A DNA stretch of 64,000 nucleotides, from NCBI GenBank assembly GCA_963808315.1, contig CAWEFK010000019.1:94770-158769 (forward strand), given 5' to 3'. Below the pieces are notes generated by a model. That model did no database searches. It was not told where the DNA came from and saw only the letters and a program-made list of their open reading frames with translations. This stretch comes from Palsa-504 sp963808315. GTDB taxonomy: Bacteria > Actinomycetota > Actinomycetes > Streptosporangiales > Streptosporangiaceae. The translations under genes were made by a program, and so were the position numbers. Below, piece by piece: positions 17,674 through 27,968 of the stretch (position 1 is its first letter; every line of letters starts with the position of its first letter).

Positions 17674-20262
17674 TCAGCCTTCCTGGTCCCCGTGGCGGCA
17701 GCAGCCGTCCCCCCGCGGCACCCCGCACCGCGGCCAGCAGTCCGCCTGGTAGCGGGCGATGACGTAAGCGCCGCAGATCTCGCCGACCGCGTCGCCGAAG
17801 GCGAACGTGCACCGGGCGGTGCCGGCTCCGAGCGGGCCGAGCGGACGTTCCAGGTCGACGGAGCCGACGAAGCAGCCGGCCAGCGCTCCGGAGGCGACGC
17901 ACTCGACGTCGATCACACCGTCGGCCTCCTCCCCGTCGCGCCAGAAGCGGACGAGATGGTGGCGGCCGGGCTCGGCGCCGGGCGCCGCGAACGCCAGCAC
18001 AAGCCGGTCGATCCAGCGCACCCGACGCTCGGGCACGAACGGGAACATCCGCGGCCCGAAGCCGAGGCGCAGCCTGCGTCCGTACCAGTCGCCGCGATAG
18101 TGCTCCCGGTCCTCCTGGCGGTGCTGCCGCGGGTCGTCATCGCGGTCGTGGTCTCGGTCCTCCTGGCGGTGCTGCCGCGGGTCGTCATCGCGGTCGTGCC
18201 GCGGGTCGTCGCGCCGCCGGAGCCCCGGCCAGCTGTCGGGGAACTCGTGCCGCACGTCGAACAGGCGCAGGCCGTCGCCCGGGAGGCGGCCGCACGCGGC
18301 CGCGGTCGCCGCGGCGCGAAGCCGGCTGCCGCCTTCCCGCGCGGTGTAGCTGACGCGCATGATCACGTCGGTGAGGGTGTCGAAGTCGAACTGGTTGTTC
18401 TCCGGTGGCAGCTCGATCCGCCAGTGCGCGACGGCGCCGGCGAACTCGAACGGGAGGTAACGCTCGTCCCGGAGGCTGAGCTCGAACAGGCCGGAATCAT
18501 TGGTCCCGGTGGAGGTGGCGATGGCGTCGGCGGCGGTGAACGACCGGACGATCCGCGGGTCGCCCGGCCGCGGGCGGTAGCGGTCGGCCTCGGCCTCGCG
18601 CTCGCGCTGCCCGTCGCCGTCGGGGCATGAGCAGCGGTCGTCATCGTCGCAGCAGCACCGGACGACCTCGCCGCTGAGCCACGGCTGCGTGCGGGTCGTC
18701 GAGCTGACCAGCGTCAGGCGGCAGTGCACACCGGTGTAGGGGCCGGTGACGCACGGGATCGTCAGCGCGACGGTCTTGATCTGGCGCAGGTACTGGCCGG
18801 GGTAGTCGACGTCGAACATCCACTCGGGTAGCCGCAGCTCGCAGCGGCCGGTGAGCTTGAGGGCCAGGAACGCGAGCGGGAAGTCGCGTTGCAGCGAGAT
18901 GTTCTTGGTCAGCTCGTACTCGCGGCGGTTGCAGTCGCGGTAGGCACGTTCCATTCGCCGCAGGTCGATGGCGAGCCGGTCGCCGGCCAGCAGGCCCTGG
19001 TGCAGGTTGTCCCAGGGCGCGCCCTCGATGAACCGCTCGTCGGTCCGGCCGCGCTCGAGGTTGAAGGCGCGTTCGGCCTGCCGCGCGGCCGCGAGCGCCA
19101 GCTCGTAGGCCTCCCGGTACAGCACCGAGGTCCGGCGCTGGAGGAACAGGTAGAGCGCGTGGCTGGTGAACTTGCTGCGCAGGAAATCGTCGATCTCGGC
19201 CGCCTGCTCGATGGCGCGCTGCTGGTTGTTGAGCTCGCGCAGGGCGCTGTCCGCCCGCCGCTCGGCGCCGAGGATCTCCCGGGTCAGCCGCTCCACCTCG
19301 AAGGTGAAGATGTCAATCTGGTGCTGCCACTCGACGAGCCGCCGGTCCCACCCGGCCTGGGTCAGGGCCAGCCCGGCTCGTGTCTGTGCGTCTTGGGCGA
19401 GGTACTCAAGCGCCTTGGCCGCCGCGGTGAACGCGTCGGTGAAGCTGGTCCCGGTCATCGGGACGCGGATGAAGTTGTCCTGGCCCACGAACGTGTCAGG
19501 AATCGAGCTGCCGTCCTGGGCGACGAGCTCGAGTATCTGGGCGTTCACCTGCAGCCCCTCCGCGACCCCGGTCAGGTCCTGATAGAGCAGCTCGTTGCCG
19601 ATCAGCCCGTTCTGGACCAGCGCGGTGTAGTAGGCGACCTGGTTCTGCGCGCTCAGCCTGGCCTGTTTGAGCGCCTGTACCTGCCAGTCGGCGTCGCGCC
19701 ACTGATCCTTGCGGATCGCCAGCGTCAGCTGCTGGAGCTGGTGCTGCTGCGTCGAGCGCAGCGATTCGGAGAACTCGGCGTCGCCCTTCTCGTACGTGCC
19801 GAGCAGCGCGGCCCCCAGCCCGCGCACCTCGCTGGCGAGCTCGAGTGCCTTGGGTTGCAGGTAATCGAAGCGGTACGGGCTGACCAGCTGGCAGACCCCT
19901 GGCTCACAGCAGCCGCATTCCCCGCAGTGCCCGCCTGCGCCGCACTCGCAGTCGTCGTCGTGACGCCAGCGGGCCGGGTTGTCGCCCCAGAACGAGGCGC
20001 TCCCGCCGAGCTGGCCGCGGCGGTGGCGCCGGCGGTTCTCCCACTCGCGGATCAACCCGAAGCGGTCATCGATACGCAGGTAAAGCGCCATCAGCCGCGG
20101 GTTGAGCGGCGGCGGCAGCGGTGTGAACGACCCGACGGTGGCCGGTGGCCCGGCGGGCGGTTCCACCAGGACGGTCACCGGCGTCGGGCCAAGCACGCGG
20201 CGGGCGGCGGCGTAGATCACCCGCGCCCGGGCGGCCGCCTCGGGCGAGCCGGCGGCGGCCGG
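17674..20262 (-). CDS. Tc toxin TcA, C-terminal pore-forming/TcB-binding segment (third segment of tcA)
   Basis: Coding resumes near 20262 after a one-base deletion in a GCC/GGC-rich tract: 'AAARARVIYAAARRVLGPTP' onwards is family-like, and the frame upstream of it is not. This ~860-residue part has long coiled helices ('QQHQLQQLTLAIRKDQWRDA', 'RLTREILGAERRADSALREL') typical of the TcA pore region, then a TcB-binding region ('KNISLQRDFPLAFLALKLTG', 'MFDVDYPGQYLRQIKTVALT', 'NNQFDFDTLTDVIMRVSYTA'). Two Cys/Asp-rich insertions occur (19889-19963 with 7 Cys; 18612-18662 with 5 Cys) and a third Cys cluster closes the protein. It also has a 48-bp tandem duplication. It stops 3 bp before tcB. Confidence 0.85.
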   Translation of the reverse strand, partial: PAAAGSPEAAARARVIYAAARRVLGPTPVTVLVEPPAGPPATVGSFTPLPPPLNPRLMALYLRIDDRFGLIREWENRRRHRRGQLGGSASFWGDNPARWRHDDDCECGAGGHCGECGCCEPGVCQLVSPYRFDYLQPKALELASEVRGLGAALLGTYEKGDAEFSESLRSTQQHQLQQLTLAIRKDQWRDADWQVQALKQARLSAQNQVAYYTALVQNGLIGNELLYQDLTGVAEGLQVNAQILELVAQDGSSIPDTFVGQDNFIRVPMTGTSFTDAFTAAAKALEYLAQDAQTRAGLALTQAGWDRRLVEWQHQIDIFTFEVERLTREILGAERRADSALRELNNQQRAIEQAAEIDDFLRSKFTSHALYLFLQRRTSVLYREAYELALAAARQAERAFNLERGRTDERFIEGAPWDNLHQGLLAGDRLAIDLRRMERAYRDCNRREYELTKNISLQRDFPLAFLALKLTGRCELRLPEWMFDVDYPGQYLRQIKTVALTIPCVTGPYTGVHCRLTLVSSTTRTQPWLSGEVVRCCCDDDDRCSCPDGDGQREREAEADRYRPRPGDPRIVRSFTAADAIATSTGTNDSGLFELSLRDERYLPFEFAGAVAHWRIELPPENNQFDFDTLTDVIMRVSYTAREGGSRLRAAATAAACGRLPGDGLRLFDVRHEFPDSWPGLRRRDDPRHDRDDDPRQHRQEDRDHDRDDDPRQHRQEDREHYRGDWYGRRLRLGFGPRMFPFVPERRVRWIDRLVLAFAAPGAEPGRHHLVRFWRDGEEADGVIDVECVASGALAGCFVGSVDLERPLGPLGAGTARCTFAFGDAVGEICGAYVIARYQADCWPRCGVPRGDGCCRHGDQEG
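18107..18198 (-). repeat. 48-bp in-frame tandem duplication in tcA
   Basis: Unit 1 (18107-18154) and unit 2 (18155-18198, slightly shorter) are almost identical. They encode an Asp/Arg/His-rich 16-residue unit twice ('DDDPRQHRQEDRDHDR' type). This makes a charged spacer in the TcA C-terminal region. Confidence 0.85.
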
Positions 20263-21894
20263 CCGGCGTCGGAGTGGGCGGCCATGACCGAGTCGCCCCA
20301 GCACACCAGCGTCTCCAGCACGTCGAGCAGGACCGAGCGGCGTCGTGCCCGGTCGGCCGGGGGTGGCGAGGCGCCCCACTCGTTGTCGGCGTCGAATGGG
20401 TTGTAGTAGCGCTCGTACCAGCGCACGGCGTCTTCGAACTGGCAGTGGCCGCGCAGCGCGCCCGCGATGGCGGTGGCGGGCGCATACCGCGACAGCGGCA
20501 TCAGCGATTCGCCGGGCGTCCCGTAGACGAAGAACGGATAGGCGCTCAGCCCGCCGAACTGGTCGGGAGCCCCGCCGCCCCCCGGCGGCTGCAGGACCGG
20601 CGCGTTCGGCGTGACGACGAGCGGGAGCAGCGTGGCGTCGTCTACGGCGAGGTCGTAGCGCCAGCCGGTCGCCGCCGTCCACCCGGTGCAGGGCGGCTCC
20701 CACTGGTACCCGCTGTCGCCCTCGAAGGCGGGCACGATGCCGCCGTCGACCGCGAACACCAGCGAGTCGGCCAAGCGGCCTTCCAGCTCCAGCGTGGGCG
20801 GAGCGGGCTTGACCGGCGGGGCGGCCAGGGCGACGCCCTGGCCGGAGCGGCGCAGCTGGCCGAACTCCCCGTTGTGCACCCGGCACCAGTGCAGGTGCAC
20901 CATCGGCTCCGGGGCCCAGTCAAGCAACGCCGGGAATGTCGCCGGGTCCTCCCACTGGGACAGCCCGCTCGCGTTGGTCAGGTCCGCTTGCTGGGCCGCG
21001 GGCGTGTCGTAGTCGCCGGCCTGGGCCAGCCAGAAATAGTACTCATCGACACGAGGCGGGTGGACCGTGCCGCACCGGCCGCAGCAGTCCGCCTCGGGCC
21101 CGGCCGGGTCCGGCCGCGCGCTCCCGGCCAGCTCGCCGGCGGCGGCGACGCGCAGGAAGCGCACCCCAAGCTCGACCGCCGCCTCGATCCAGTAGGGCAG
21201 CCGCCCGTGGCGGTCGGGGGGCGGCGTGACCACCACCGACGCCGCTCTCCGCCTGGTCGCCGGCTTGACCGTGCTCGGCACCTGCGTGCCCTGCCCGACG
21301 GGCTGAGGCGTCGTCTGCACCGCCGCCAGCCAGGCGGGACGCCCGGCGCGATCCGGGCGGCCGAGCAGGCCGAAGTTCTCGGTCGGGGCGGCGGCCCCGG
21401 CGACGGCGCCCGCCGGGCCCAGCGGTAGGTGCAGCGTCGACGGTTCGGCCGCCTGGAGCACCGTCAGGCCGGCGTGCGGCGCGGGGCGGCGGCCGTCCCA
21501 GTGCTGGATCCCGGCCGGCACCGGGATACTCAGCGACGCCCCGCGCAGCTCCTCCTCGAGCAGCCGGAACGCCTCGTGGCGGCGGGCGCGCTCGAGCTCC
21601 TCGCACTCGATGATGTCCTCGGGGTACAGCTCACGGCGCTTGCACGCCTGCCAGGTCCGGAACGTGGCGAACCGCTCCGGCCACAGCTCGCGGAAGGCGT
21701 GGCCGAGGTGCACTCCGGGCTCCAGGCGCAGGAGGGCGCGCTCCACGAACGCCTGCACGGCGGTGACCGCATCGTCGATGCGGGTGGTGCGCTCGCTCAG
21801 GCCGGCCGTGACGTCGATCAGCAGCAGGTCACTGAGGTCCTCCGGGCTGCGGGCATAGGTCGCGGGCGGCCCGCCGGGCAGCTGGACGCGGTCG
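20217..21894 (-). CDS. Tc toxin TcA, neuraminidase-like/central segment (second segment of tcA)
   Basis: The frame shifts into this segment near 21894 (one extra base): 'FDRVQLPGG' then 'YARSPEDLSDLLLIDVTAGL' follow directly on from the previous segment's 'LLAYLC'. The ~540 residues cover the conserved 'LSDLLLIDV', 'RFATFRTWQACKRRELYPED' and 'VDEYYFWLAQ' blocks of the Tc neuraminidase-like region and end at 'FEDAVRWYERYYNPFDADN', where the pore part begins. A Cys cluster 'DCCGRCG' (21068-21089) is present. A one-base deletion near 20262 ends the frame; the last ~15 residues before the stop at 20217 are nonsense. Confidence 0.85.
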
Positions 21895-24800
21895 AAGCAG
21901 GCACAGGTAGGCCAGCAGCGCGCGCCGCGCCCGCTCGCGTAGCGCGTCGTCGATACGCCTGAGGTCCCGGTAGCGGCGCGGGTCTCCCATCTCGAGCAGC
22001 GCGTCACCGACGTACTGGGTGAGGTTGTCGTTGCCGGACGGGGCGCCCGCCGAAGGGTCATCGGCGACCCACAGGTCCGGCCGCGCGTCGGTAACGCCGG
22101 TGGTGTACGCGCCGGACAGCGCGTCGGACAAGAACCGTTCCGCCCGCCAGGCGCGGATCGGCCACCGTTCGTCCATCAGGTTCTGCGCGGTCAGCTCGGC
22201 CTCGCCCAGCAGTGCCGGCAGCCCGAAGTAGCGCTGCACCAGATCGTTGTGGCTGAGCGGGATCTCCAGATGCGGCATGAGCTGCAGCATGTCGGTGGGG
22301 TTGGCGGCCTCCGCCGTCGCGAACAGCCGCCACAGCCGCGGGTGATGAGGGCCGTCGCGACGGGCGGCGTTCTGGCCGCGGAGCTCGGTATAGTCGAACA
22401 ATCGCTCCCACCAGTCGAACATCGCCGCCTGCCGTGGACGTGACGGTGCCGCCCGGTCGTCGCCCGCCACCGCGGGGTAGCTGTCGAGCACCGGCAGGAA
22501 GTTGACGTCGAACTGGGCGCGGTGCTCGGCGAAGCCACCGCCGGCGCGGTAAAAGGCCGCCCCGGCGAAGCGGTCCGGGTGGGCCAGCATGAACCCGAGC
22601 TCGGACTGACCGTCTTCCGCGGGGCGCGCGCTCAGCTCGAACCGCGCGGCCAGCAGCACCGCCTTGAACGCCCGCTGGTAGGTGCGGCGGATGCTGCTCA
22701 GGCTGCTCACGTACGTGGCGGCCAGCGTTGCGGCCGCGACCTGCCCGACCTGGTCGGCGTCGGTCCGCGGCCGGTCATACTGGCCGATGTACAGCTGCTG
22801 GCGCCCAATCGTGACCAGGTCGCCGCCGGTGTCGGGGCCGGCGTACTTTACCTGCAGGCCGGCGTGGCGGCCGCGGAGCTCGTCGGGATCGTCGAAGTGC
22901 GGCTCGGGGCGGCGGTACTCCACGGTGATGTCGTACGCGCCGCGGCGCAGGTGCTGCTCGGCCTCGGGATCGGTATCGGCCTGCCCTGGCCAGCGGTGGC
23001 TGAGCAGGACCCACGAGCTCGCGCCACGCTGAAGCGTCACGCTCAATTCCCGGTGCTCGCCGCGGTCGACGTTCGGCCGTTCGCCCTCAGCCGTGGGCGC
23101 TCCGGCCGCGAACCGGTAGCGCCCCTCGTGCTCGACGAGCAGCACGCCGCTGAGCTTGACCGAGAACCCCTCGGCTCCGCCGAGGTCCCGGTCAGCGCGC
23201 TGCGACAGCGCAAACCCGTTGATCAGGTCGACGTAGGGGCTGGGAGCGCCGGGCGGTGGCTGGAGGGCGGGAATCAACGTCGGCAGCGGCGTATTGCGGT
23301 CATCGCGGACGCGGCCGAACTCCTGGAGCGGACCCGACTGCTCAGACCACAGCGGCGGCTGCCCCGACGGCGAGTATTCCACGGTCAGCCCGGTGCCGCA
23401 CAGGCCGAGGAGCGCGGCGAACGCGCCGGCGGTGGGGGTCGGCCAGGTGACGGCGGGCGGCGCGCCGGAGGGCTGAGCCGCCTCCCACGGCGTCGTGGCG
23501 GGGTCGCCGTCGGCGTACAGGCTCTTGAGCACGAGCCAGGCCCGCTCGTCGTCGGGTTCGCCGTCGTCGCGATGGGCGCCGGCGCCGCGCGCCAGGTGGC
23601 GGGCGATGATCCGGCACCGCTTACGAGCGAGAACGAAGGCGTGACGGAAGTAATGCCAGCGGCGTTCGGCGTCGTGCTCCTGGATCAGGCGGCGGTCGGC
23701 CTCGCGGCGGTCGGCGAACAGGAACGCCAGGGCGGCGAGGTCCGCGCGCGGCCGCCAGTACAGGTCGCGCAGCGCGGCGGCCTCCGCGGTCTTCAGCTGC
23801 CGCAGCCGGGCCAGCAGGTCAAGCACCGCCTCGTCGCTGAGCGGCAGCGTGGCCTGCAGCCGTCCGGCGGCGGCGTCGTAGCTGACCGGGCTGTCCGGGT
23901 CCATGTTCCACATCCCGGGCGTGGTGCTGCCCGGGGCCAGGGGTTGAGCGTAGTGGCGGTCGGCGAAGGTGACCGTCTGCCCGGCGCGCTCGAGGATGTC
24001 GGGGAAGCAGTGCTCGGCCAGCGACCTGAGCGGGTCAGGACCGCCTGCGCCCGGGTCGTAGCCGAACTCTTCGCGCAGCGCCGACTCGATCCGCCGCCAG
24101 GTCCAGCCTTCGGCCTCTTCCTCGTCGACCTCCGCCTGGAGCAGCTCGCGTCGCAGCTCCCACAGCGAGCCGTGACGGTCTCCGGCCGGGAGCCCGAGCG
24201 GATCCTCGCGCGCCTCGTCGTCGCTCTGCTGCGGGAACGGGTCCTCGCCGGGCAGGTGCGGCGCCGCGGTGAACAGGAACTGAACGCTGCCGGCGGTGAA
24301 CGGCGACGCGTACAGCTTGGCCAGTACCTCCACCATGCGCAGGGTGCGGGTCGGCGTGTAATGCCAGGTGTCGGTGGCCGTGGCCGGATCGAACCCGGCG
24401 AGTTGGGACAGCGGGTCCAGGTTGTCGGCCAGCACCTTGAGCAGCCTCGGCTCGTGCGCGCGCCCGCCATGCCGGGCGCGCGCGTATTCCGGCAACCGCC
24501 CGAGCAGTTCCGCCAGCGCCCAGTCCCACTGCGCGCCGGACGCGGGAGCCACCCACAGGGCCAGGAGCGGCGTGCGCGCGACGCCGGTGGCGCCGGCCGG
24601 CGCCACCGGCGTCGGTCCCGGCGCGAACGGCAGGCACAGCTCCTCGCGCAGGATCTCAAGCGCCACGAGCTGCGGGATGAAGTCAGGGTTGATCACGCCG
24701 CCCGCGAACAGGCCGAGCACGTCGCAGATGTCGGCCAGCTCCGCGAACGTGTGGCGGGCGCAGCGGGTCCGCTGCAGCAGCCGCCACAGCCGGATGAACA

Positions 24801-27800
24801 CCGCCAGCCGCATCAGGGCATCAGCCGAGTTCACGCCAGGCCCGAAGGTGATCCTCAGCTGGTCCAGCTGGCACGGCTCGCATTCGCCGAACGGCTGGGG
24901 CGGCCGCCCGGCGAGTTTCATCGGGATGAAGCCGCAGTTGGCCAGCTCGACGAGCTCGCCATAGCTCAGGCCGGTCCGGTGCAGGAACTGGTTCACGTGC
25001 AGGACGACGTTGACCCACGACGCCGCGGCGCCGGCGAAACCATACAGCTGCCAGACGCCCAGCTGGCCGGCGGGTGCCGGGGAGGTCGTCGCGACCGGGG
25101 TCGCGAACAGCTGCTCGTATTCGCCGGCGGCGATCTGAAGGTACTCCGGGGCTAGGTCCGTGCGCAGCGGGTAGCGCCACACCGTGCTGTCGAAGCCAGC
25201 CGGGTCGGGACCCAGGACGAACTCGGTGATCTGCGCCCGGAACCGGCGCATCGCCTCGGCCCGCGTGACGTCCAGCGCGGCCAGGTGCGAGCGCGACACG
25301 TCAAGCGGCTGGGCATAGGGGAGCTCGGGACCGCTGTAGTCGCTGGCCAGCGCCGCATAGGCCGCCGGTGCTGCGACCGGGCTGGCCGGTGCGGAATGTT
25401 CGGGCAGCGCGCCGAACAGCGCCGCCGGGTCATGCCGGTAGGGGTCGCCTGGTCGCGGTGGCGTGCCCGGTGGCCGCAGGTGGTGGTCTCGCACCTGCTG
25501 GGCCGCGGTGTCGCGGACGACGCCGCCGACACCGCTGACCGATCCGCCGGACGCGGCGACCTGCGCCGCCAGGTACTCCAGGCACTCGTTGACCAGGTCG
25601 ACGACGGGCAGCGGCGTCTCGGTGCTGGCGCGGTCGACGGTCAGGCCGCCCAGGTCTCCGCGCCGCGGTTGCAGCAGCGACCCGAAGCTGCCCGCGGCCA
25701 CCGCGGGCTGCGCGCACGTCGAGGCGGGCCCGGCCTGCAGGAGCTCGTGCAGGTACTCGACGGGTCCCAGCGGGGAGAGCTCGGGCGGGGGGATGCAGTC
25801 GCGCAGGCCCCCGCCGTTGACCGGGTGGAACGGCGTCGGGGTGTCGGCCGGCGGCGTGAGCGTGCCGCCGGCGTTGACCCAGATCTGGTTGGCCCACTGG
25901 AACGCCACGCTGCCGGTGAGCGCGTAGGCGAAGTCGGCCTCGTCGAGCGCCGCGACCGACGCCTTGCTGGTGAAGCCCCTGGCGAACAACGCCTCCATGA
26001 CCGAGAACTGAAGCGCGGCCGCGCTGGGGCCCGCCGTCAGACCCGCGGTGACCTGGGCTAGGTCGTTGAGGATCTCAAGCGCCTGGCGCAGCCACGCCTG
26101 GGCCTCGTCCTGGCCAGGGAACACCGCGGCCACGGCCGCCAGCGCGGCCGCGTCGCCGGGCGGGTTGACGCCGAACTGGAAGGCGACGCCGTTGATGTTC
26201 CAGTACTGCACCAGGAAGCTGGCCAGCGGGTCGAAGCCGTAGCGGTCGAGCATCGGCAGCTCGGCCGGCGTCGGCGGCGGAGCGGTCGGGTCGCCCGGGG
26301 TGACGGTATAGAACCGCGACAGGAAGCGGACGAACGCGGCGATCTGGTCGCTGGGATCAACCACCGTCCCCGGCGGCTCGGTGAAGGCCGGGATGAACTG
26401 CGGGTTCGCGGTGAGGAATTCTCTCCACTGGCTGACGGTGACGTTGGCCAGGTCGCTGGCGGTGGCGATGTTGAGGCCGGTGCTGCCGGGCGGGCTGCCC
26501 AGCGGCTGCCCGATGGCCGTCACGAACTGGCTCAGCACCGGGTCGTCGAAACCGGTGAGCGCGCAGCAGACCAGGCGCAGGTGTGCGGCGGCATTGCCGG
26601 GCGCCGCCAGCAGCGCCGCCCAGATCGGGCCGTCGGGATACGGCAGCGTCGTCCAGTTGGCCGGATCGGCCCCGTTCAGCCAGCCCAGCACCAGCGGCCC
26701 GGCGGCGTCGGCCGCAGTCAGCGGGTAGGTGGGCGCGGGCGGGATCTGAGTCGCGCTTCTGACACCGCCCAGCACCGCCAGCCGGCGAGCCGCCTGAAGC
26801 GGAGTCAGGGCCAGGGCCGCCGTCAGCAGCCCGGACTCCAGTGCCTGCTCCAGCTGCGCAGCCAGCGTCGGCTCGGACTGCCCGCCCAGGATGGAGTACC
26901 GGTCGGACGCCGACACCGACGCGGGAAGCCGCGCGCCGAGCGCGTAGAAGAACTCGGCCTCGACGGCGAAATTGCCCGGCGCCGTGCTCAGCAGCAGGGT
27001 CGCCTCGGGAACCTGGCTGAGATCGGCGGTGGGCGGAGGCAGCAGCGGGAACGTCATGGCCCCGGTCGTCGCGGCCGCGCTCCACTGGGCGCACTGCTGC
27101 GCCGCCGACCACGCGTACACGTAGCCGGCCACCGTCGTCGCGTCGGTACTGACCTCGCTGTAGTAGGAAGTCAGCGCGCCCTCGAATTGCCTTCTGTCAC
27201 TGTCGGCCGAGGTGATCAGGGGCGGCACCGGCACCGTGTACAGCGCGCCGAGATCGGCTTGGTTGGCGTTGAGTCCGGTGGTGACCACGGGCAGCGGCAG
27301 CGGATTCACCGTCCGGTTGGCCACCATCTCGCGGGCGATGTGCAGCGATTCCTGGGCGGTGAGCTGCGCCGTGCTCACTGCCGCGTTCGGATCCTCGGCC
27401 AGGATCGCCGTGACCGCCGAGGTCAGCTGCGCATAGCTGGGAACCCCCCCGGCCGGGGGAACCCCGAGGTAGCCCGCGGGCAGGTCAGGGTCGGGAAGCG
27501 CCAGGTACAGGCCCACGTCGATACCCGTCAGCGACACCACCGGGCCGGCCGCGGTGACCGTCGAATCCACCAGGACGTCGTAGTTGAGGTCATTGTCGAC
27601 CAGCGTCATGCCGTTCCGGGTGGCCTGCAGCACGACGTTGACCAGCGTCTGCGGCGCCAGGAACTTCGGGTCGATCGAAGCCGGCAGGTCGATCACCGCG
27701 GCCGCGGCCGCCTGTAGGCCGCCGCCCAGCTGGAAGATCTCGGCGAGGCCGGTGGTGTAGGTGGCCGAGCCAATGGCGATGTGCGGTGGCGCCGCCACCG

Positions 27801-27921
27801 TAGTGGGATCGTCGAAGTCGACCTGATAGGCGGTGATCGACAGGCCGGTCAGGAACGTCGCGAACGTCGCCGCATCGGTCGGAGTGGCCGGGTGCAGCCC
27901 GATCACGAGCGACGCGCTCAC
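21829..27921 (-). CDS. Tc toxin TcA, N-terminal segment (first segment of tcA)
   Basis: This is ~2,010 residues from a probable GTG at 27921 ('VSASLVIGLHPATPTDAATF'); the frame is open back to 28014, but the extra residues arise from a 26-bp duplication. It covers the helical shell ('FKAVLLAARFELSARP', 'LCLPFAPGP'), a PA14-like beta region around 23050-23200 ('SGVLLVEHEGRYRFAAG', 'LRRGAYDITVEYRR') and the ABC-toxin N-terminal block ('YFGLPALLGEAELTAQNLMD', 'QYVGDALLEMGDPRRYRDLR'). The conserved protein switches frame near 21894. The TcA subunit makes the bell-shaped pentamer that binds the target cell and injects the TcB-TcC toxin. There is no signal peptide. The segment is in the same frame as the C-terminal segment, so the two indels cancel. 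Confidence 0.85.
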   Translation of the reverse strand: MSASLVIGLHPATPTDAATFATFLTGLSITAYQVDFDDPTTVAAPPHIAIGSATYTTGLAEIFQLGGGLQAAAAAVIDLPASIDPKFLAPQTLVNVVLQATRNGMTLVDNDLNYDVLVDSTVTAAGPVVSLTGIDVGLYLALPDPDLPAGYLGVPPAGGVPSYAQLTSAVTAILAEDPNAAVSTAQLTAQESLHIAREMVANRTVNPLPLPVVTTGLNANQADLGALYTVPVPPLITSADSDRRQFEGALTSYYSEVSTDATTVAGYVYAWSAAQQCAQWSAAATTGAMTFPLLPPPTADLSQVPEATLLLSTAPGNFAVEAEFFYALGARLPASVSASDRYSILGGQSEPTLAAQLEQALESGLLTAALALTPLQAARRLAVLGGVRSATQIPPAPTYPLTAADAAGPLVLGWLNGADPANWTTLPYPDGPIWAALLAAPGNAAAHLRLVCCALTGFDDPVLSQFVTAIGQPLGSPPGSTGLNIATASDLANVTVSQWREFLTANPQFIPAFTEPPGTVVDPSDQIAAFVRFLSRFYTVTPGDPTAPPPTPAELPMLDRYGFDPLASFLVQYWNINGVAFQFGVNPPGDAAALAAVAAVFPGQDEAQAWLRQALEILNDLAQVTAGLTAGPSAAALQFSVMEALFARGFTSKASVAALDEADFAYALTGSVAFQWANQIWVNAGGTLTPPADTPTPFHPVNGGGLRDCIPPPELSPLGPVEYLHELLQAGPASTCAQPAVAAGSFGSLLQPRRGDLGGLTVDRASTETPLPVVDLVNECLEYLAAQVAASGGSVSGVGGVVRDTAAQQVRDHHLRPPGTPPRPGDPYRHDPAALFGALPEHSAPASPVAAPAAYAALASDYSGPELPYAQPLDVSRSHLAALDVTRAEAMRRFRAQITEFVLGPDPAGFDSTVWRYPLRTDLAPEYLQIAAGEYEQLFATPVATTSPAPAGQLGVWQLYGFAGAAASWVNVVLHVNQFLHRTGLSYGELVELANCGFIPMKLAGRPPQPFGECEPCQLDQLRITFGPGVNSADALMRLAVFIRLWRLLQRTRCARHTFAELADICDVLGLFAGGVINPDFIPQLVALEILREELCLPFAPGPTPVAPAGATGVARTPLLALWVAPASGAQWDWALAELLGRLPEYARARHGGRAHEPRLLKVLADNLDPLSQLAGFDPATATDTWHYTPTRTLRMVEVLAKLYASPFTAGSVQFLFTAAPHLPGEDPFPQQSDDEAREDPLGLPAGDRHGSLWELRRELLQAEVDEEEAEGWTWRRIESALREEFGYDPGAGGPDPLRSLAEHCFPDILERAGQTVTFADRHYAQPLAPGSTTPGMWNMDPDSPVSYDAAAGRLQATLPLSDEAVLDLLARLRQLKTAEAAALRDLYWRPRADLAALAFLFADRREADRRLIQEHDAERRWHYFRHAFVLARKRCRIIARHLARGAGAHRDDGEPDDERAWLVLKSLYADGDPATTPWEAAQPSGAPPAVTWPTPTAGAFAALLGLCGTGLTVEYSPSGQPPLWSEQSGPLQEFGRVRDDRNTPLPTLIPALQPPPGAPSPYVDLINGFALSQRADRDLGGAEGFSVKLSGVLLVEHEGRYRFAAGAPTAEGERPNVDRGEHRELSVTLQRGASSWVLLSHRWPGQADTDPEAEQHLRRGAYDITVEYRRPEPHFDDPDELRGRHAGLQVKYAGPDTGGDLVTIGRQQLYIGQYDRPRTDADQVGQVAAATLAATYVSSLSSIRRTYQRAFKAVLLAARFELSARPAEDGQSELGFMLAHPDRFAGAAFYRAGGGFAEHRAQFDVNFLPVLDSYPAVAGDDRAAPSRPRQAAMFDWWERLFDYTELRGQNAARRDGPHHPRLWRLFATAEAANPTDMLQLMPHLEIPLSHNDLVQRYFGLPALLGEAELTAQNLMDERWPIRAWRAERFLSDALSGAYTTGVTDARPDLWVADDPSAGAPSGNDNLTQYVGDALLEMGDPRRYRDLRRIDDALRERARRALLAYLCLLRPRPAARRAARDLCPQPGGPQ

Positions 27922-27968
27922 CGCATGCTCGATTCGGCCGCGCTCACCGCATGCTCGATTCGGCCGCG
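27917..27968 (-). repeat. 26-bp perfect tandem duplication at tcA start
   Basis: 'ctcaccgcatgctcgattcg...' (26 bp) occurs twice in a row, at 27917-27942 and 27943-27968, without a mismatch. It overlaps the proposed tcA start region, so it may change which start codon is used. Confidence 0.9.

Noticed and set aside
9859..27921. Programmed ribosomal frameshifting in the Tc genes
   Set aside because: The shifts fall inside conserved domains at sites with no usual slippery heptamer, and they go both +1 and -1. Indels explain them better.
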